64,000 nt of DNA from contig JAFUJZ010000007.1 of NCBI GenBank assembly GCA_017467965.1, positions 66,724 to 130,723 of the forward strand. Direction: 5' to 3'. Both the position numbers and the translations under genes were made by a program. The notes under the pieces are model-generated. The model was given only the letters and a program-made list of their open reading frames with translations. It was not told the DNA's origin and searched no databases. Positions 7,998 through 17,016 of the stretch are shown piece by piece. Within the stretch, counting starts at the first letter, position 1. Every line of letters starts with the position of its first letter. Source of the stretch: Clostridia bacterium. GTDB lineage: Bacteria; Bacillota_A; Clostridia; UMGS1883.

Positions 7998-8024
7998 AAG
8001 AGCGGGATTACTAATCCCGCTCTT
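7998..8024 (-). terminator. Intercistronic hairpin between serA and DUF1015 gene
   Basis: Near-perfect palindrome, arms AAGAGCGGGATTA (7998-8010) and TAATCCCGCTCTT (8012-8024). On minus it is followed only by TTTC, so it is a weak terminator or an mRNA-processing/stabilising hairpin rather than a full stop. Confidence 0.6.
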
Positions 8025-8034
8025 AAGTTGTTGT

Positions 8035-9192
8035 TTACTTATTGATAATTCTTACTCTGATAACGCCGGGAACAGCCTTCATTGCATCTACGATGCTTTC
8101 ATCTGCCTTGCCGTCAATTGTGAAGAGAGTATAAGCGTTGTCGCCCTTGTTTGCATTAACCATGTGGTCAATGTTGATGCCCTTTTCACCAAGAACACCG
8201 GCAATAAGTGCGATAGAAGAGGGGATATTTTTGTTGATAACACAAATACGATCCTTTCCGTTGTCCGGAAGAGCGCAGTTGGGGAAGTTAACGGAGTTTG
8301 TGATGTTACCGTTTTCAATGTAGTCCATAAGTTCGTCTACTGCCATAACTGCACAGTTGTCTTCGGCTTCGGGAGTAGAAGCGCCAAGGTGAGGAATTGT
8401 GATAATATTTTCGCATCCAACAGTTTCCTCTGTGGGGAAGTCTGTAAGATACTTAGAAACCTTACCTGCTGCAATAGCTTCTTTGATTGCAGCACTGTCA
8501 ACAAGCTCAGCACGGGAGAGATTCAAAACTCTTACACCCATTTTGCACTTTGCAAGTGCCTGAGCGTTAATCATGCCGCGTGTAGCATCGTTGAGGGGTA
8601 CATGAACTGTAATATAGTCACAATTTGCATATATATCGTCAAGGTTCTGTGTGTACTTAACGCGTGTTTTAAGGTGCATAGCACCGTTTACGGAAAGGAA
8701 GGGGTCGTAACCGATAACCTTCATACCCAGTTCAACAGCTGTGTTGGCAACCAACACACCGATAGCACCAAGACCTACAACACCAAGTGTTTTACCTGTG
8801 ATTTCCGGACCTACAAACTTGCTCTTGCCCTTTTCAACTGCTGCTGCAACACCTTCTGTAAGTGTCTGCGCCCAGTTGTAGCCGCCTACGATATCACGGG
8901 AAGCAAGGAACAAGGATGCAATAACAAGTTCTTTAACGGCGTTTGCGTTAGCACCGGGAGTGTTGAAAACAACAATACCCTTATCAGAGCATTTGTCAAT
9001 CGGAATATTGTTAACACCTGCACCGCAACGAGCAACAGCAAGGAGGCTTTCGGGAAGCTCCATGTCGTGCATTTTAAAGCTACGGAGAAGGATACCTTCG
9101 GGGTTTTCCATTGAATCGGAAACCTTATAGTTGTCTGTAAGATTTGCGATTCCAACAGGAGAAATTTTATTTAATGTGAGAATATTATACAT
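8035..9192 (-). CDS. serA: D-3-phosphoglycerate dehydrogenase
   Basis: 385 residues from the ATG at 9192 (AAAAGGTGAT just upstream; a GTG nine bases earlier overlaps that ribosome site and is rejected). Order: catalytic-domain first half, RCGAGVNNIPIDKCSDKG, the Rossmann NAD motif GVVGLGAIGVLVA, the Arg-containing LNLSRAELVDSAAI, the catalytic His in IPHLGASTPEAEDNC, and a C-terminal ACT-like domain (IPSSIALIAGVLGEKGIN...). It oxidises 3-phosphoglycerate to 3-phosphohydroxypyruvate, the first step of serine synthesis; the ACT domain suggests serine feedback. Cotranscribed after serC, with a palindromic repeat filling the 146-nt gap. Confidence 0.97.
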   Translation of the reverse strand: MYNILTLNKISPVGIANLTDNYKVSDSMENPEGILLRSFKMHDMELPESLLAVARCGAGVNNIPIDKCSDKGIVVFNTPGANANAVKELVIASLFLASRDIVGGYNWAQTLTEGVAAAVEKGKSKFVGPEITGKTLGVVGLGAIGVLVANTAVELGMKVIGYDPFLSVNGAMHLKTRVKYTQNLDDIYANCDYITVHVPLNDATRGMINAQALAKCKMGVRVLNLSRAELVDSAAIKEAIAAGKVSKYLTDFPTEETVGCENIITIPHLGASTPEAEDNCAVMAVDELMDYIENGNITNSVNFPNCALPDNGKDRICVINKNIPSSIALIAGVLGEKGINIDHMVNANKGDNAYTLFTIDGKADESIVDAMKAVPGVIRVRIINK

Positions 9193-9229
9193 AGTTATCA
9201 CCTTTTAAATTTTTTATATCAGTGAGATT

Positions 9230-9249
9230 TTATCTGAGACCACTGCAAC
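9230..9249 (-). promoter_or_regulatory. 20-nt box upstream of serA, shared with the VOC gene
   Basis: On minus the box reads GTTGCAGTGGTCTCAGATAA and ends 37 nt before the serA start. A 19/20 copy (29834-29853) ends exactly 37 nt before the VOC-protein start. In both, TGNTATAA occurs at the same offset, like an extended -10, although it lies very close to the ribosome site. Could be a regulator site, promoter block or repeat terminus. Confidence 0.5.
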
Positions 9250-9256
9250 GTTTCTG

Positions 9257-9340
9257 AAAATCGTTCAGATTGTGTATTTGACCAAGTGCCGTGTACTATG
9301 TGTACATAAGCGAGGTCAAATGCACGAGATGGACGATTTT
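9257..9340. repeat. Nested palindromic intergenic element (GTACTATGTGTAC core) between serC and serA
   Basis: Outer arms AAAATCGT (9257-9264)/ACGATTTT (9333-9340), inner arms ATTTGACC (9276-9283)/GGTCAAAT (9314-9321), and a core GTACTATGTGTAC (9293-9305). The element starts at the serC stop codon. A diverged inverted copy lies at 32624-32727 between tpiA and gpmI. Confidence 0.75.
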
Positions 9341-10418
9341 ATTTGTTGTTTTTTTCAAACTTTTCCATGAAGTCAACCAATGCCTGAACGCCTTCCATGG
9401 GCATAGCATTGTAGATAGATGCACGCATACCGCCTACTGTTCTATGACCCTTGAGGTTTACAAAGCCTGCTTCCTTAGCTTCTTGAACGAACTTCTTGTC
9501 GAGTTCTTCGTTGCCTGTGATGAAGGGAACGTTCATAAGCGAACGGTCTTCTTTAACTACAGTACCCTTAAACATTGCGGAGTTGTCAAGGAAATCGTAA
9601 AGAACTGCAGCCTTTGCTTTGTTAAGCTTTTCAAGTTCAGCTACGCCGCCCATGTTCTTAACCCATTCAAATACGAGCTTTGAAATGTAGATAGAATAGC
9701 AGGGAGGTGTATTGTACATGCTCTTACCGTCAGCGTGTGTCTTATAAGAAAGCATTGTGGGGCAAATTGCCATAGGATCGCCGATAAGGTCCTTGCGAAC
9801 AATCGCAATTGTAAGACCTGCGGGACCAACGTTTTTCTGTGCACCTGCATAGAGAAGACCAAACTTAGTAACATCAAGCTGTTCACTCATGATGTCAGAA
9901 GAAATATCAGCAACTAAGGGAACATTGCCAACCTCGGGAAGAGTGTTCCACTTTGTGCCGTAAATTGTATTGTTGTGTGTGATGTGGAAATAGTCAGCAT
10001 CAGGAGTAAAAGTGCTCTTATCGAGCTTGGGGATATATGAGAAAGTCTTGTCGGCAGACGATGCTACAACATTTGCTGTACCAAACTTGCCTGCTTCACT
10101 AGCTGCTTTCTTAGCCCACTGACCTGTAATAACGTAGTCCGCCTTACCGTTTTTGAAGAGATTCAAGGGAACCATTGCAAACTGAGTGGAAGCACCACCC
10201 TGAAGGAACAATACTTCGTAATTTTCGGGAATGTTCATGAGTTCGCGGATGAGAGCTTCTGCACCGTAAATGATACCTTCGTAATCCTTACTGCGGTGGC
10301 TCATTTCCATTACGGACATGCCTGTACCCTTGTAGTTTACCATATCTCTCTGAGCTTCTTCCAATACGGATAAAGGAAGCATGGAGGGACCTGCGGAAAA
10401 GTTATATACTCTTTCCAT
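9339..10418 (-). CDS. serC: Phosphoserine aminotransferase
   Basis: 359 residues. The ATG at 10418 is chosen because GAAAGAAGGCG precedes it and the protein then begins with the family-typical MERVYNFSAGPSMLP. The PLP-binding lysine is in LLYAGAQKNVGPAGL; other family blocks are LFLQGGASTQFAMVP, ADISSDIMS and the C-terminal GHRTVGGMRASIYNAMP. It transfers the amino group of glutamate to 3-phosphohydroxypyruvate giving phosphoserine. First gene of serC-serA-DUF1015, from a consensus promoter with a hairpin in the leader. No serB-type phosphatase is present in this window. Confidence 0.97.
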   Translation of the reverse strand: MERVYNFSAGPSMLPLSVLEEAQRDMVNYKGTGMSVMEMSHRSKDYEGIIYGAEALIRELMNIPENYEVLFLQGGASTQFAMVPLNLFKNGKADYVITGQWAKKAASEAGKFGTANVVASSADKTFSYIPKLDKSTFTPDADYFHITHNNTIYGTKWNTLPEVGNVPLVADISSDIMSEQLDVTKFGLLYAGAQKNVGPAGLTIAIVRKDLIGDPMAICPTMLSYKTHADGKSMYNTPPCYSIYISKLVFEWVKNMGGVAELEKLNKAKAAVLYDFLDNSAMFKGTVVKEDRSLMNVPFITGNEELDKKFVQEAKEAGFVNLKGHRTVGGMRASIYNAMPMEGVQALVDFMEKFEKNNK

Positions 10419-10452
10419 AAAAACGCCTTCTTTCAAAAGTATCTTATAAACA

Positions 10453-10484
10453 AATCAGCACCTCATAGACATGAGGTGCTGATT
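10453..10484 (-). promoter_or_regulatory. Leader hairpin of serC (terminator or attenuator candidate)
   Basis: Perfect 13-bp arms AATCAGCACCTCA (10453-10465) and TGAGGTGCTGATT (10472-10484). It lies between the serC promoter and serC, on the transcript, so it is either a leader attenuator or the terminator for the BspA-like gene upstream. On minus it is followed by TTTGTTTATAA, only weakly U-rich. Confidence 0.6.
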
Positions 10485-10508
10485 GCAAGACAAAAGTCTA
10501 TTTACATT

Positions 10509-10537
10509 ATTATATTATATGTCGCACAATTAGTCAA
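10509..10537 (-). promoter_or_regulatory. Promoter of the serC operon
   Basis: TTGACT (10537-10532), 17-nt spacer, TATAAT (10514-10509) on minus, giving a leader of roughly 80 nt. Confidence 0.85.
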
Positions 10538-10576
10538 TGTTAAATTGACTGTTTTTGGGTAATTTTTTGGGTAGCT

Positions 10577-13057
10577 TTACTCCACCGTAACTGTTTTTGC
10601 TTCGCAAAGAGGTATCATGCTCTCTATGCTTTCCCACCAGAAAATCTTAACCAGTGTGCCTGTTTTGCCCTCTTCAAATTCAAGGGGCGTAGATTCAGCG
10701 GGGTTAGATTTTGTAACTGAAACAACTTCGTCGTTATTTATGAGCTTAGCAATCACAACACCGCCGTTACTTGGGTAGTTAAGCTCCGCTGTTACTGTAA
10801 CGGTATTGCCGTTAAGTGTAGCTGCAGAGCTTGTTATTTCAGGTGTTGGGGGTGCGTAGTTGTAAGTGTAAATGGGCCAGCGGAGAAAGTCGTAGTTGGA
10901 GGAATCTATTGTGATTTTGTTCCAATCCTCTTCACTGCCTGTATAATATACATAATCTAAATGATAGCAATAATAAAAAGCATCATAGCCAATATTTGTT
11001 ACGCTGTCAGAAATATAGAGGTATGTAAGGCTTTCGCAGTTTGAAAATGTATCTTGCCCTATAGAGGTAATTCCGTCGGAAATAACCACACCTAATATGG
11101 TTCCGCAACCCGTGAAGGAAGAATGCCCAAGATAGGTCAAGCTCTTGGGGAGAATGATGTAGTTAACAAGGGCTTTACAGCCATAAAAAGCAAAATCACC
11201 AAGGTAGTTTAAATTGCCGGGGAGAGAAAGGTGTAAAAGGCTGATACAATTTTTGAACGCACTATCGCCAATATAAGTCACTGAAGAGCCAAAGTTAACA
11301 TCTTCAAGGTGGGTGCATGATTCAAAGGCACTATCGCCGATATAAGTAACGCTGTCGGGAATCGTAACGCTTATAAGGTTACGGCAATTAGAGAACGCAG
11401 CACCTGAAATGGTTTTTGTGCCCTCCTTAATAACATAAGCACCTTCAATTTCAAGATTTGCACGAATTAAATGATTATTTATATAAAGAACATCATCAGA
11501 CCAATTGTTATTATCATTATAGTAAGCGGTTCCATAAAAAGAATCACCAATACTCGTCACACTGTCAGGAATGGTAATGCTCGAAAGGTTGTTGCAATAA
11601 GAAAAAGAAGCTTCACCGATACTCGTCACGCTATCGGGAATAGTAACATTCGTAAGGCTTGTGCAACCGTAAAATGTGTAGTTCTTTATTTTGGTTATTT
11701 CATTAGAGATTTCAAAGCCTGTTAAGAGCTTATTGTTAACATATAAATCGGCACCATTATAGATAGGATTTGATTCTATACTTGAAAAATCAATATTGCA
11801 CCAACTCATTAAATCATTTATGTACACACTTGAAAGATTTGCGCAATTGTAAAAAGCAAATTCGCCAACACTTGTAACGCTGTCGGGTATAGTAATCTCC
11901 TTAAGAGTGGTGCAATCTGTAAAAGCAAATTCATCGATACTCGTTACGCTGTCGGGTATGGTAATGCTCGTAAGGCTTGTGCAATCTGCGAACACATAAT
12001 CTCCAATGCTTGTCACACCATCGGAAAGGGTTATCTCCTTAAGACTAGTGCATTTTTCAAATGCACCCTCGCCAATAGACGTAATGCTACTCGGAATGGT
12101 AATCTCCGTAAGATTATTGCATTTTCCAAATACACTGTTACCGATACTCGTCACGCTGTCGGAGATAGTAACACTCGTAAGGCTTGTGCAACCATAAAAT
12201 GTGTAGTTCTTTATTTCGTCAGAAATTTTAGCCTTTGTCAAGAGCTTATTATTAACATATAAATTGGCTCCATTATACATGGGGTTTGAGGATGCAGTAA
12301 AAAAATCGATATTACACCAAGCGGTTAAATCATTTATGTAGACACTTGAAAGGTTGTCGCACCATTCAAATGCCATAATCCCGATAGAAGTTACACTATC
12401 AGGAATGATAACACCCGTAAGGTTACTGCGATCATAAAAAGCATTACTTGCAATAGTTTTTGTACCGTCTTTAATTTTGTATGTACCGTAAGCATTGATA
12501 GGAGCGTAAATTAAATGATTGTTTATATAAAGGGCGTTATCCTCCCAATTATTATCATCTTTATAATATGCCGTGGCATAAAAAGCACCATGGTCAATAT
12601 GGGTTACGCTGTCGGGTATGGTAATGCTTGATAAATTGGTACAATTGGCAAAAGTGCCATAGCCAATTGATGTAACACCTTTGGGTATGGTGATGCTTGA
12701 AAGACTGCTGCAACCATAAAAGGAATAGTCCTGAATTAGGGTGACACTTTTAGGGATACTAACCTGTGCAAGATTAGTGCAAGAATTAAACGCATGATCC
12801 CCGATAGAAGTTACCCCATTTTCAATAGTAACGGAAACTATACTTGTTCTGGAACTATACCACGGAACCGAGGATTTGGAAGCGTAATCTTCCATCGCAC
12901 CTTCTCCGGAAATTGTAAGATGACCGTTGTCGTCAAGTGTCCATGTAAGGCTTTCGCCGCAACTTCCGCTCTGAGCAGAGGAAGCAACTGTTGAAAATGC
13001 AAAAAGCACGGTGAATGTAATGCATAATAATATTGTAAGTTTTAAAAGCTTTTTCAT
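10577..13057 (-). CDS. BspA-type leucine-rich-repeat (LRR_5) secreted protein
   Basis: 826 residues with a clear signal peptide (KKLLKLTILLCITFTVLFAF, then A-rich cleavage region). After LTWTLDDNGHLTISGEG comes a long array of about 20-23-residue repeats with the BspA pattern SVTSIGEGAFEKCTSLKEI, interrupted by two related insert blocks (AYYKDDNNWEDNALYIN and VYINDLTAWCNIDFF types, each occurring more than once). The last 100 residues form a separate domain starting PPTPEITSSAATLNGN. Such proteins are surface or secreted adhesins or binding proteins in gut Firmicutes and Bacteroidetes. No anchor motif is visible, so attachment is unknown. The DNA is internally repetitive, which makes recombination-based length variation likely. 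Confidence 0.9.
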   Translation of the reverse strand: MKKLLKLTILLCITFTVLFAFSTVASSAQSGSCGESLTWTLDDNGHLTISGEGAMEDYASKSSVPWYSSRTSIVSVTIENGVTSIGDHAFNSCTNLAQVSIPKSVTLIQDYSFYGCSSLSSITIPKGVTSIGYGTFANCTNLSSITIPDSVTHIDHGAFYATAYYKDDNNWEDNALYINNHLIYAPINAYGTYKIKDGTKTIASNAFYDRSNLTGVIIPDSVTSIGIMAFEWCDNLSSVYINDLTAWCNIDFFTASSNPMYNGANLYVNNKLLTKAKISDEIKNYTFYGCTSLTSVTISDSVTSIGNSVFGKCNNLTEITIPSSITSIGEGAFEKCTSLKEITLSDGVTSIGDYVFADCTSLTSITIPDSVTSIDEFAFTDCTTLKEITIPDSVTSVGEFAFYNCANLSSVYINDLMSWCNIDFSSIESNPIYNGADLYVNNKLLTGFEISNEITKIKNYTFYGCTSLTNVTIPDSVTSIGEASFSYCNNLSSITIPDSVTSIGDSFYGTAYYNDNNNWSDDVLYINNHLIRANLEIEGAYVIKEGTKTISGAAFSNCRNLISVTIPDSVTYIGDSAFESCTHLEDVNFGSSVTYIGDSAFKNCISLLHLSLPGNLNYLGDFAFYGCKALVNYIILPKSLTYLGHSSFTGCGTILGVVISDGITSIGQDTFSNCESLTYLYISDSVTNIGYDAFYYCYHLDYVYYTGSEEDWNKITIDSSNYDFLRWPIYTYNYAPPTPEITSSAATLNGNTVTVTAELNYPSNGGVVIAKLINNDEVVSVTKSNPAESTPLEFEEGKTGTLVKIFWWESIESMIPLCEAKTVTVE

Positions 13058-13095
13058 TTTAACATTCCTCCAAAATTTGACGTATCACTAAATAA

Positions 13096-13124
13096 ATTAT
13101 AACATATCAAAAAATTTCAGTAAA
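13096..13124 (-). promoter_or_regulatory. Promoter of the BspA-like gene
   Basis: On minus TTTACT (13124-13119), 17-nt spacer, TATAAT (13101-13096), about 40 nt before the ATG; ribosome site TTGGAGGAAT follows. Confidence 0.65.
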
Positions 13125-13150
13125 GGGATAAATTTGACCTATGAGGTGGA

Positions 13151-13184
13151 AATAAAAGAGCAGGACGGAATTTCCGTCCTGCTT
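13151..13184 (-). terminator. Terminator of purL
   Basis: Arms AGCAGGACGGAA (13159-13170) and TTCCGTCCTGCT (13172-13183); on minus followed by CTCTTTTATTT. Confidence 0.85.
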
Positions 13185-13197
13185 GTGGTTGAATATA

Positions 13198-16100
13198 TTA
13201 TTTGAAATAGTTTACGCCGGATTCGAATATCTTCTGGTCCTTAGAGAAGGGGATGTTTTTCGATACTGCGTCGCCCTTACGTTCACTATGCGCCATCTTA
13301 CCGAGTACTCTGCCGTCGGGAGAAGTGATACCCTCGATTGCATCAAAGCTGCCGTTGGGGTTAAATGCAATATCGTGAGTGGGGTTGCCATTGAGGTCAA
13401 CGTATCTTGTTGCAACCTGACCATTTTCCACGAGCTTTTTCAAAAGAGCTTCGGGAGCAACGAATCTGCCTTCGCCGTGTGAAATCGGAATAGCGTGAAC
13501 ATCGCCAACATTTGCCCCGTTAAACCAAGGCGAAAGTGTACTTACAACCTTTGTATAGCTCATGTTGGAAGCATGACGACCGATGTTGTTGAAGGTAAGT
13601 GTTGCACTATCGTCTGTCATGTCACAGATTTCACCGTAGGGAACAAGACCAAGCTTGATAAGTGCCTGGAAACCGTTACAGATACCTAAGATAAGACCAT
13701 CACGTTCCTTTAAGAGTTTCATTGTAGCTTCCTTAACCCAAGTGTTACGGAATGCTGTTGCAATGAATTTGCCGGATCCATCAGGCTCGTCACCGCCGGA
13801 GAAACCGCCGGGGAACATAATAATCTGGCTTTCGTTGATTCTCTTTGCAAATTCCTTCAAGGACTCTGTAACATCGTTCATTGTAAGGTTACGGAATACG
13901 CAGATATCAGCTTCAGCACCTGCATTGATAAAGTTACGTGCAGAGTCGTATTCGCAGTTTGTACCGGGGAATACGGGGATAAATACCTTGGGCTTAGCAA
14001 CCTTATTCTTTGCTACATAGATATTTCTCTTATCGTATGTGTAGTCAACGATAGGAGTTGTTTCTTCCTTTGCCTGTGTGGGGAAAGTCTTTTCAAGTGT
14101 CTTTGTCCATGCGGAAAGAACCTCAGAAAGACTCATTTCAACACCGTTTACAGTTATAGTTTCGCTGTCTGTTGTCTTACCGATTACTGTGTAGTCGATA
14201 CCGTCAAGAGCACTTACGTCTTCACATTCAAGAAGCAGTGCACCGGGAAGAAGAGAGAAGAGAAGAGACGCATCGCAGGAAAGGTCAGCACCAATCATGT
14301 TACCGAATGCCATTTTGCTGACAGCTTCGCATACGCCGCCCTTCTTAAGTACAGAAGCGGAAACAACCTTTTTATCAACAATTGCTTTGTGAATTGCAGT
14401 ATAGTTTTTGTCAAGTGTATCCCAGTCACAAACCATTTCATCGTCAATTGGCAATGTTACAAGAACAAGGTTGTTGCCTGCTTTCTTGAACTCGGGAGAG
14501 ATGATGTTGTCTGTCTTTTCTGTTGTAACAGCAAAGGAAACAAGTGTGGGAGGAACGTCCAAATCGTCAAAGGAACCGCTCATAGAGTCCTTACCGCCGA
14601 TTGCACCCAAGCCAAGCTTCATCTGTGCTGTGTATGCACCAAGGAGTGCTGCAAAGGGCTTACCCCAACGAGAGGGTACGTCCTTGAGTCTTTCAAAATA
14701 TTCCTGGAATGTGAGATAACAAGTCTTGTAGTCACCGCCGAGTGCAACAATCTTTGCAACGGATTCAACCACTGCATAGAGTGCGCCGTGGAAGGGTGAG
14801 AATGTGGAAATATCGGGATTAAAGCCATAAGCCATAAGAGAAGCAGTTGTTGTTTTGCCGCTCATTACGGGAATTTTTGCTGCCATACCGTCAACGGGTG
14901 TAAGCTGTGTCTTACCGCCGAAGGGCATGAGCACTGTTGCCGCACCGATAGAAGAGTCAAAACGTTCAACAAGCCCCTTCTGGCTGCATACGTTCAAATC
15001 ACTTACAGTCTTAATCCATTCGGACTTGATGTCTGTTACGTTTTTCTTTTCGAAAATATTGCCGCAGGGCTTTGCTACCTTAACTGTTGCATGCTTTTCG
15101 GCACCATTTGTATTAAGGAAATCACGGCTTATAGAAACGATTGTTTTGCCGCGCCAGTTCATTGTAAGACGGTTGTCGTCTGTAACTGTGGCAACACGGG
15201 TGGATTCAAGGTTTTCTTCAGCTGCGAACGCCATGAATTTTTCCACGTTTTCGGGAGCAACAACTACTGCCATTCTTTCCTGGCTTTCGCTGATTGCAAG
15301 CTCTGTGCCGTCCAAACCGTCGTATTTTTTGGGAACAGCGTCAAGGTTGATGATAAGACCGTCGCTAAGTTCACCGATAGCAACGCTTACACCACCTGCA
15401 CCAAAGTCGTTACAACGCTTGATCATAGTTGTAAGGTTGGGGTTTCTGAAAAGACGCTGGATTTTTCTTTCTTCGGGGGGATTACCCTTCTGTACTTCAG
15501 CACCGCATGTTTCGATACTGGACTCTGTATGAGCCTTGGAAGAGCCTGTAGCACCGCCGCAACCGTCGCGACCTGTCTTACCGCCGAGGAGGATGATTAC
15601 ATCGCCGGCAGTGGGTACTTCACGGACAACGTTACTCTTAGGGGCTGCACCGATAACGGCACCGATTTCCATTCTCTTTGCTACATAGCCGGGGTGGTAG
15701 ATTTCGCTAACCTGACCTGTTGCAAGACCAATCTGGTTACCGTAAGAGGAATAACCTGCAGCTGCAGTACGAGTAAGCTTTTTCTGGGGAAGCTTACCGG
15801 GGAGTGTTTCGTTAATGGGTACATTGGGATCAGATGCACCTGTTACGCGCATTGCCTGGTAAACGTAGCTTCTACCTGAGAGCGGGTCGCGGATAGCACC
15901 GCCAAGGCAGGTTGCCGCACCACCAAAGGGTTCGATTTCGGTGGGGTGGTTGTGTGTTTCGTTCTTGAACATGAGAAGCCACTCTTCGTTTACACCGTCG
16001 TTATCAACTTCGATAACGATAGAGCAAGCATTGATTTCTTCACTTTCGTCGATTTCCTTCAAGAGACCCTTGCTCTTAAGGTCTTTAACGGCGATAGTTG

Positions 16101-16917
16101 CCATGTCCATAAGGCAAAGATTCTTTTTCTTGCCGATGTAAAGTCTTGCACGGGAATCAAGATATGCGTCATAAGCTTTTTTGAGTGCTGTGAAACCGTC
16201 TTCAATGTCAACAGAGTCAATAATTGTGGAGAATGTTGTGTGACGGCAGTGGTCAGACCAGTATGTGTCGATAACGCGCATTTCAGTAAAAGAGGGGTCG
16301 CGTTTTTCTTCGTCACGGAAATAAGCCTGACAGAACTTTAAGTCGCCCATATCCATAGCAAAGCCCATTTCTTTTGCAAGAAGGGAAAGAGCTTCGTCAT
16401 CTGCTTCGATAAAGCCTGTAACAGTTTTTACGTCCTCGGGGACAACAGTTTCTTCAACCAAAGATGCGGGCTTTTCAAGCTTTGCCACACGGCTGTCCAC
16501 GGGGTTAACGTAATACTTTGTAACCTTTTCTTTGTCTTCGGGTGTAACAGCACCCTTTAAGATAACGAGTTTCGCAACTCTTACAGTGGGTTTTTCACCC
16601 TGAGTTAAAATCTGTACACAAACAGCCGCAGAGTCAGCTCTCTGGTCATACTGACCGGGGAGATATTCTGTTGCGATAACTGTTTCGTCGTCTGCTACAG
16701 CAAGTGTTTCGTCATAGGCAAAATCCACGGGAGGTTCAGAAAATACGAGAGGCTTTGCCGCCTTGTATTCTTCCTCTGTGATGCCTTCGATATCGTAACG
16801 GTTTACGATGCGGACGCCGGTAAGATTGTCCATTCCGAGATTTTCGCGAAGGTCAGAGAGTAACCCTCTTGCTTCAACATCAAATCCGGGCTTCTTTTCA
16901 ACAAAAATACGAAGCAT
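13198..16917 (-). CDS. purL: Phosphoribosylformylglycinamidine synthase, single-chain
   Basis: 1239 residues, start ATG at 16917 with TTGGAGGAAT upstream. Fused architecture: N-terminal PurS-like region, the ATP-grasp-like FGAM synthase core (SDHCRHTTF near residue 240, FKNETHNHPTEIEPFGGAAT, GGKTGRDGCGGATGS) and a C-terminal class I glutamine amidotransferase with the nucleophile in LGICNGFQALIKLG and the His/Glu in PISHGEGRFVA. It makes FGAM from FGAR, glutamine and ATP, the fourth step of purine synthesis. Length and motifs fit the clostridial long PurL type rather than the split PurL/PurQ/PurS of Bacillus. It stands alone with its own promoter and terminator; no other purine gene except the folate gene folD is nearby. 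Confidence 0.97.
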   Translation of the reverse strand: MLRIFVEKKPGFDVEARGLLSDLRENLGMDNLTGVRIVNRYDIEGITEEEYKAAKPLVFSEPPVDFAYDETLAVADDETVIATEYLPGQYDQRADSAAVCVQILTQGEKPTVRVAKLVILKGAVTPEDKEKVTKYYVNPVDSRVAKLEKPASLVEETVVPEDVKTVTGFIEADDEALSLLAKEMGFAMDMGDLKFCQAYFRDEEKRDPSFTEMRVIDTYWSDHCRHTTFSTIIDSVDIEDGFTALKKAYDAYLDSRARLYIGKKKNLCLMDMATIAVKDLKSKGLLKEIDESEEINACSIVIEVDNDGVNEEWLLMFKNETHNHPTEIEPFGGAATCLGGAIRDPLSGRSYVYQAMRVTGASDPNVPINETLPGKLPQKKLTRTAAAGYSSYGNQIGLATGQVSEIYHPGYVAKRMEIGAVIGAAPKSNVVREVPTAGDVIILLGGKTGRDGCGGATGSSKAHTESSIETCGAEVQKGNPPEERKIQRLFRNPNLTTMIKRCNDFGAGGVSVAIGELSDGLIINLDAVPKKYDGLDGTELAISESQERMAVVVAPENVEKFMAFAAEENLESTRVATVTDDNRLTMNWRGKTIVSISRDFLNTNGAEKHATVKVAKPCGNIFEKKNVTDIKSEWIKTVSDLNVCSQKGLVERFDSSIGAATVLMPFGGKTQLTPVDGMAAKIPVMSGKTTTASLMAYGFNPDISTFSPFHGALYAVVESVAKIVALGGDYKTCYLTFQEYFERLKDVPSRWGKPFAALLGAYTAQMKLGLGAIGGKDSMSGSFDDLDVPPTLVSFAVTTEKTDNIISPEFKKAGNNLVLVTLPIDDEMVCDWDTLDKNYTAIHKAIVDKKVVSASVLKKGGVCEAVSKMAFGNMIGADLSCDASLLFSLLPGALLLECEDVSALDGIDYTVIGKTTDSETITVNGVEMSLSEVLSAWTKTLEKTFPTQAKEETTPIVDYTYDKRNIYVAKNKVAKPKVFIPVFPGTNCEYDSARNFINAGAEADICVFRNLTMNDVTESLKEFAKRINESQIIMFPGGFSGGDEPDGSGKFIATAFRNTWVKEATMKLLKERDGLILGICNGFQALIKLGLVPYGEICDMTDDSATLTFNNIGRHASNMSYTKVVSTLSPWFNGANVGDVHAIPISHGEGRFVAPEALLKKLVENGQVATRYVDLNGNPTHDIAFNPNGSFDAIEGITSPDGRVLGKMAHSERKGDAVSKNIPFSKDQKIFESGVNYFK

Positions 16918-16980
16918 GATGTGATTCCTCCAAGTTTATATAATAAAAAATTAAAATCAGATTAACAAATGCCAAACTTC

Positions 16981-17009
16981 ATTATAATTCAAGATTTGAC
17001 AATAATCAA
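16981..17009 (-). promoter_or_regulatory. Promoter of purL
   Basis: On minus TTGATT (17009-17004), 17-nt spacer, TATAAT (16986-16981). The leader is only about 60 nt and contains no recognisable purine riboswitch. Confidence 0.75.
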
Positions 17010-17016
17010 CATTTTT

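Noticed and set aside
8164..9114. 316-codon open frame on plus, opposite serA
   Set aside because: Antisense shadow of a well-supported gene: cysteine-rich random composition, no family resemblance and no ribosome site.
11480..12700. Regularly spaced repeats resembling a CRISPR or tandem-repeat locus
   Set aside because: They are the coding repeats of the BspA-type leucine-rich-repeat gene; units vary in sequence and there are no spacers.
16918..16980. Purine riboswitch ahead of purL
   Set aside because: The leader is too short and lacks the purine aptamer core sequences.
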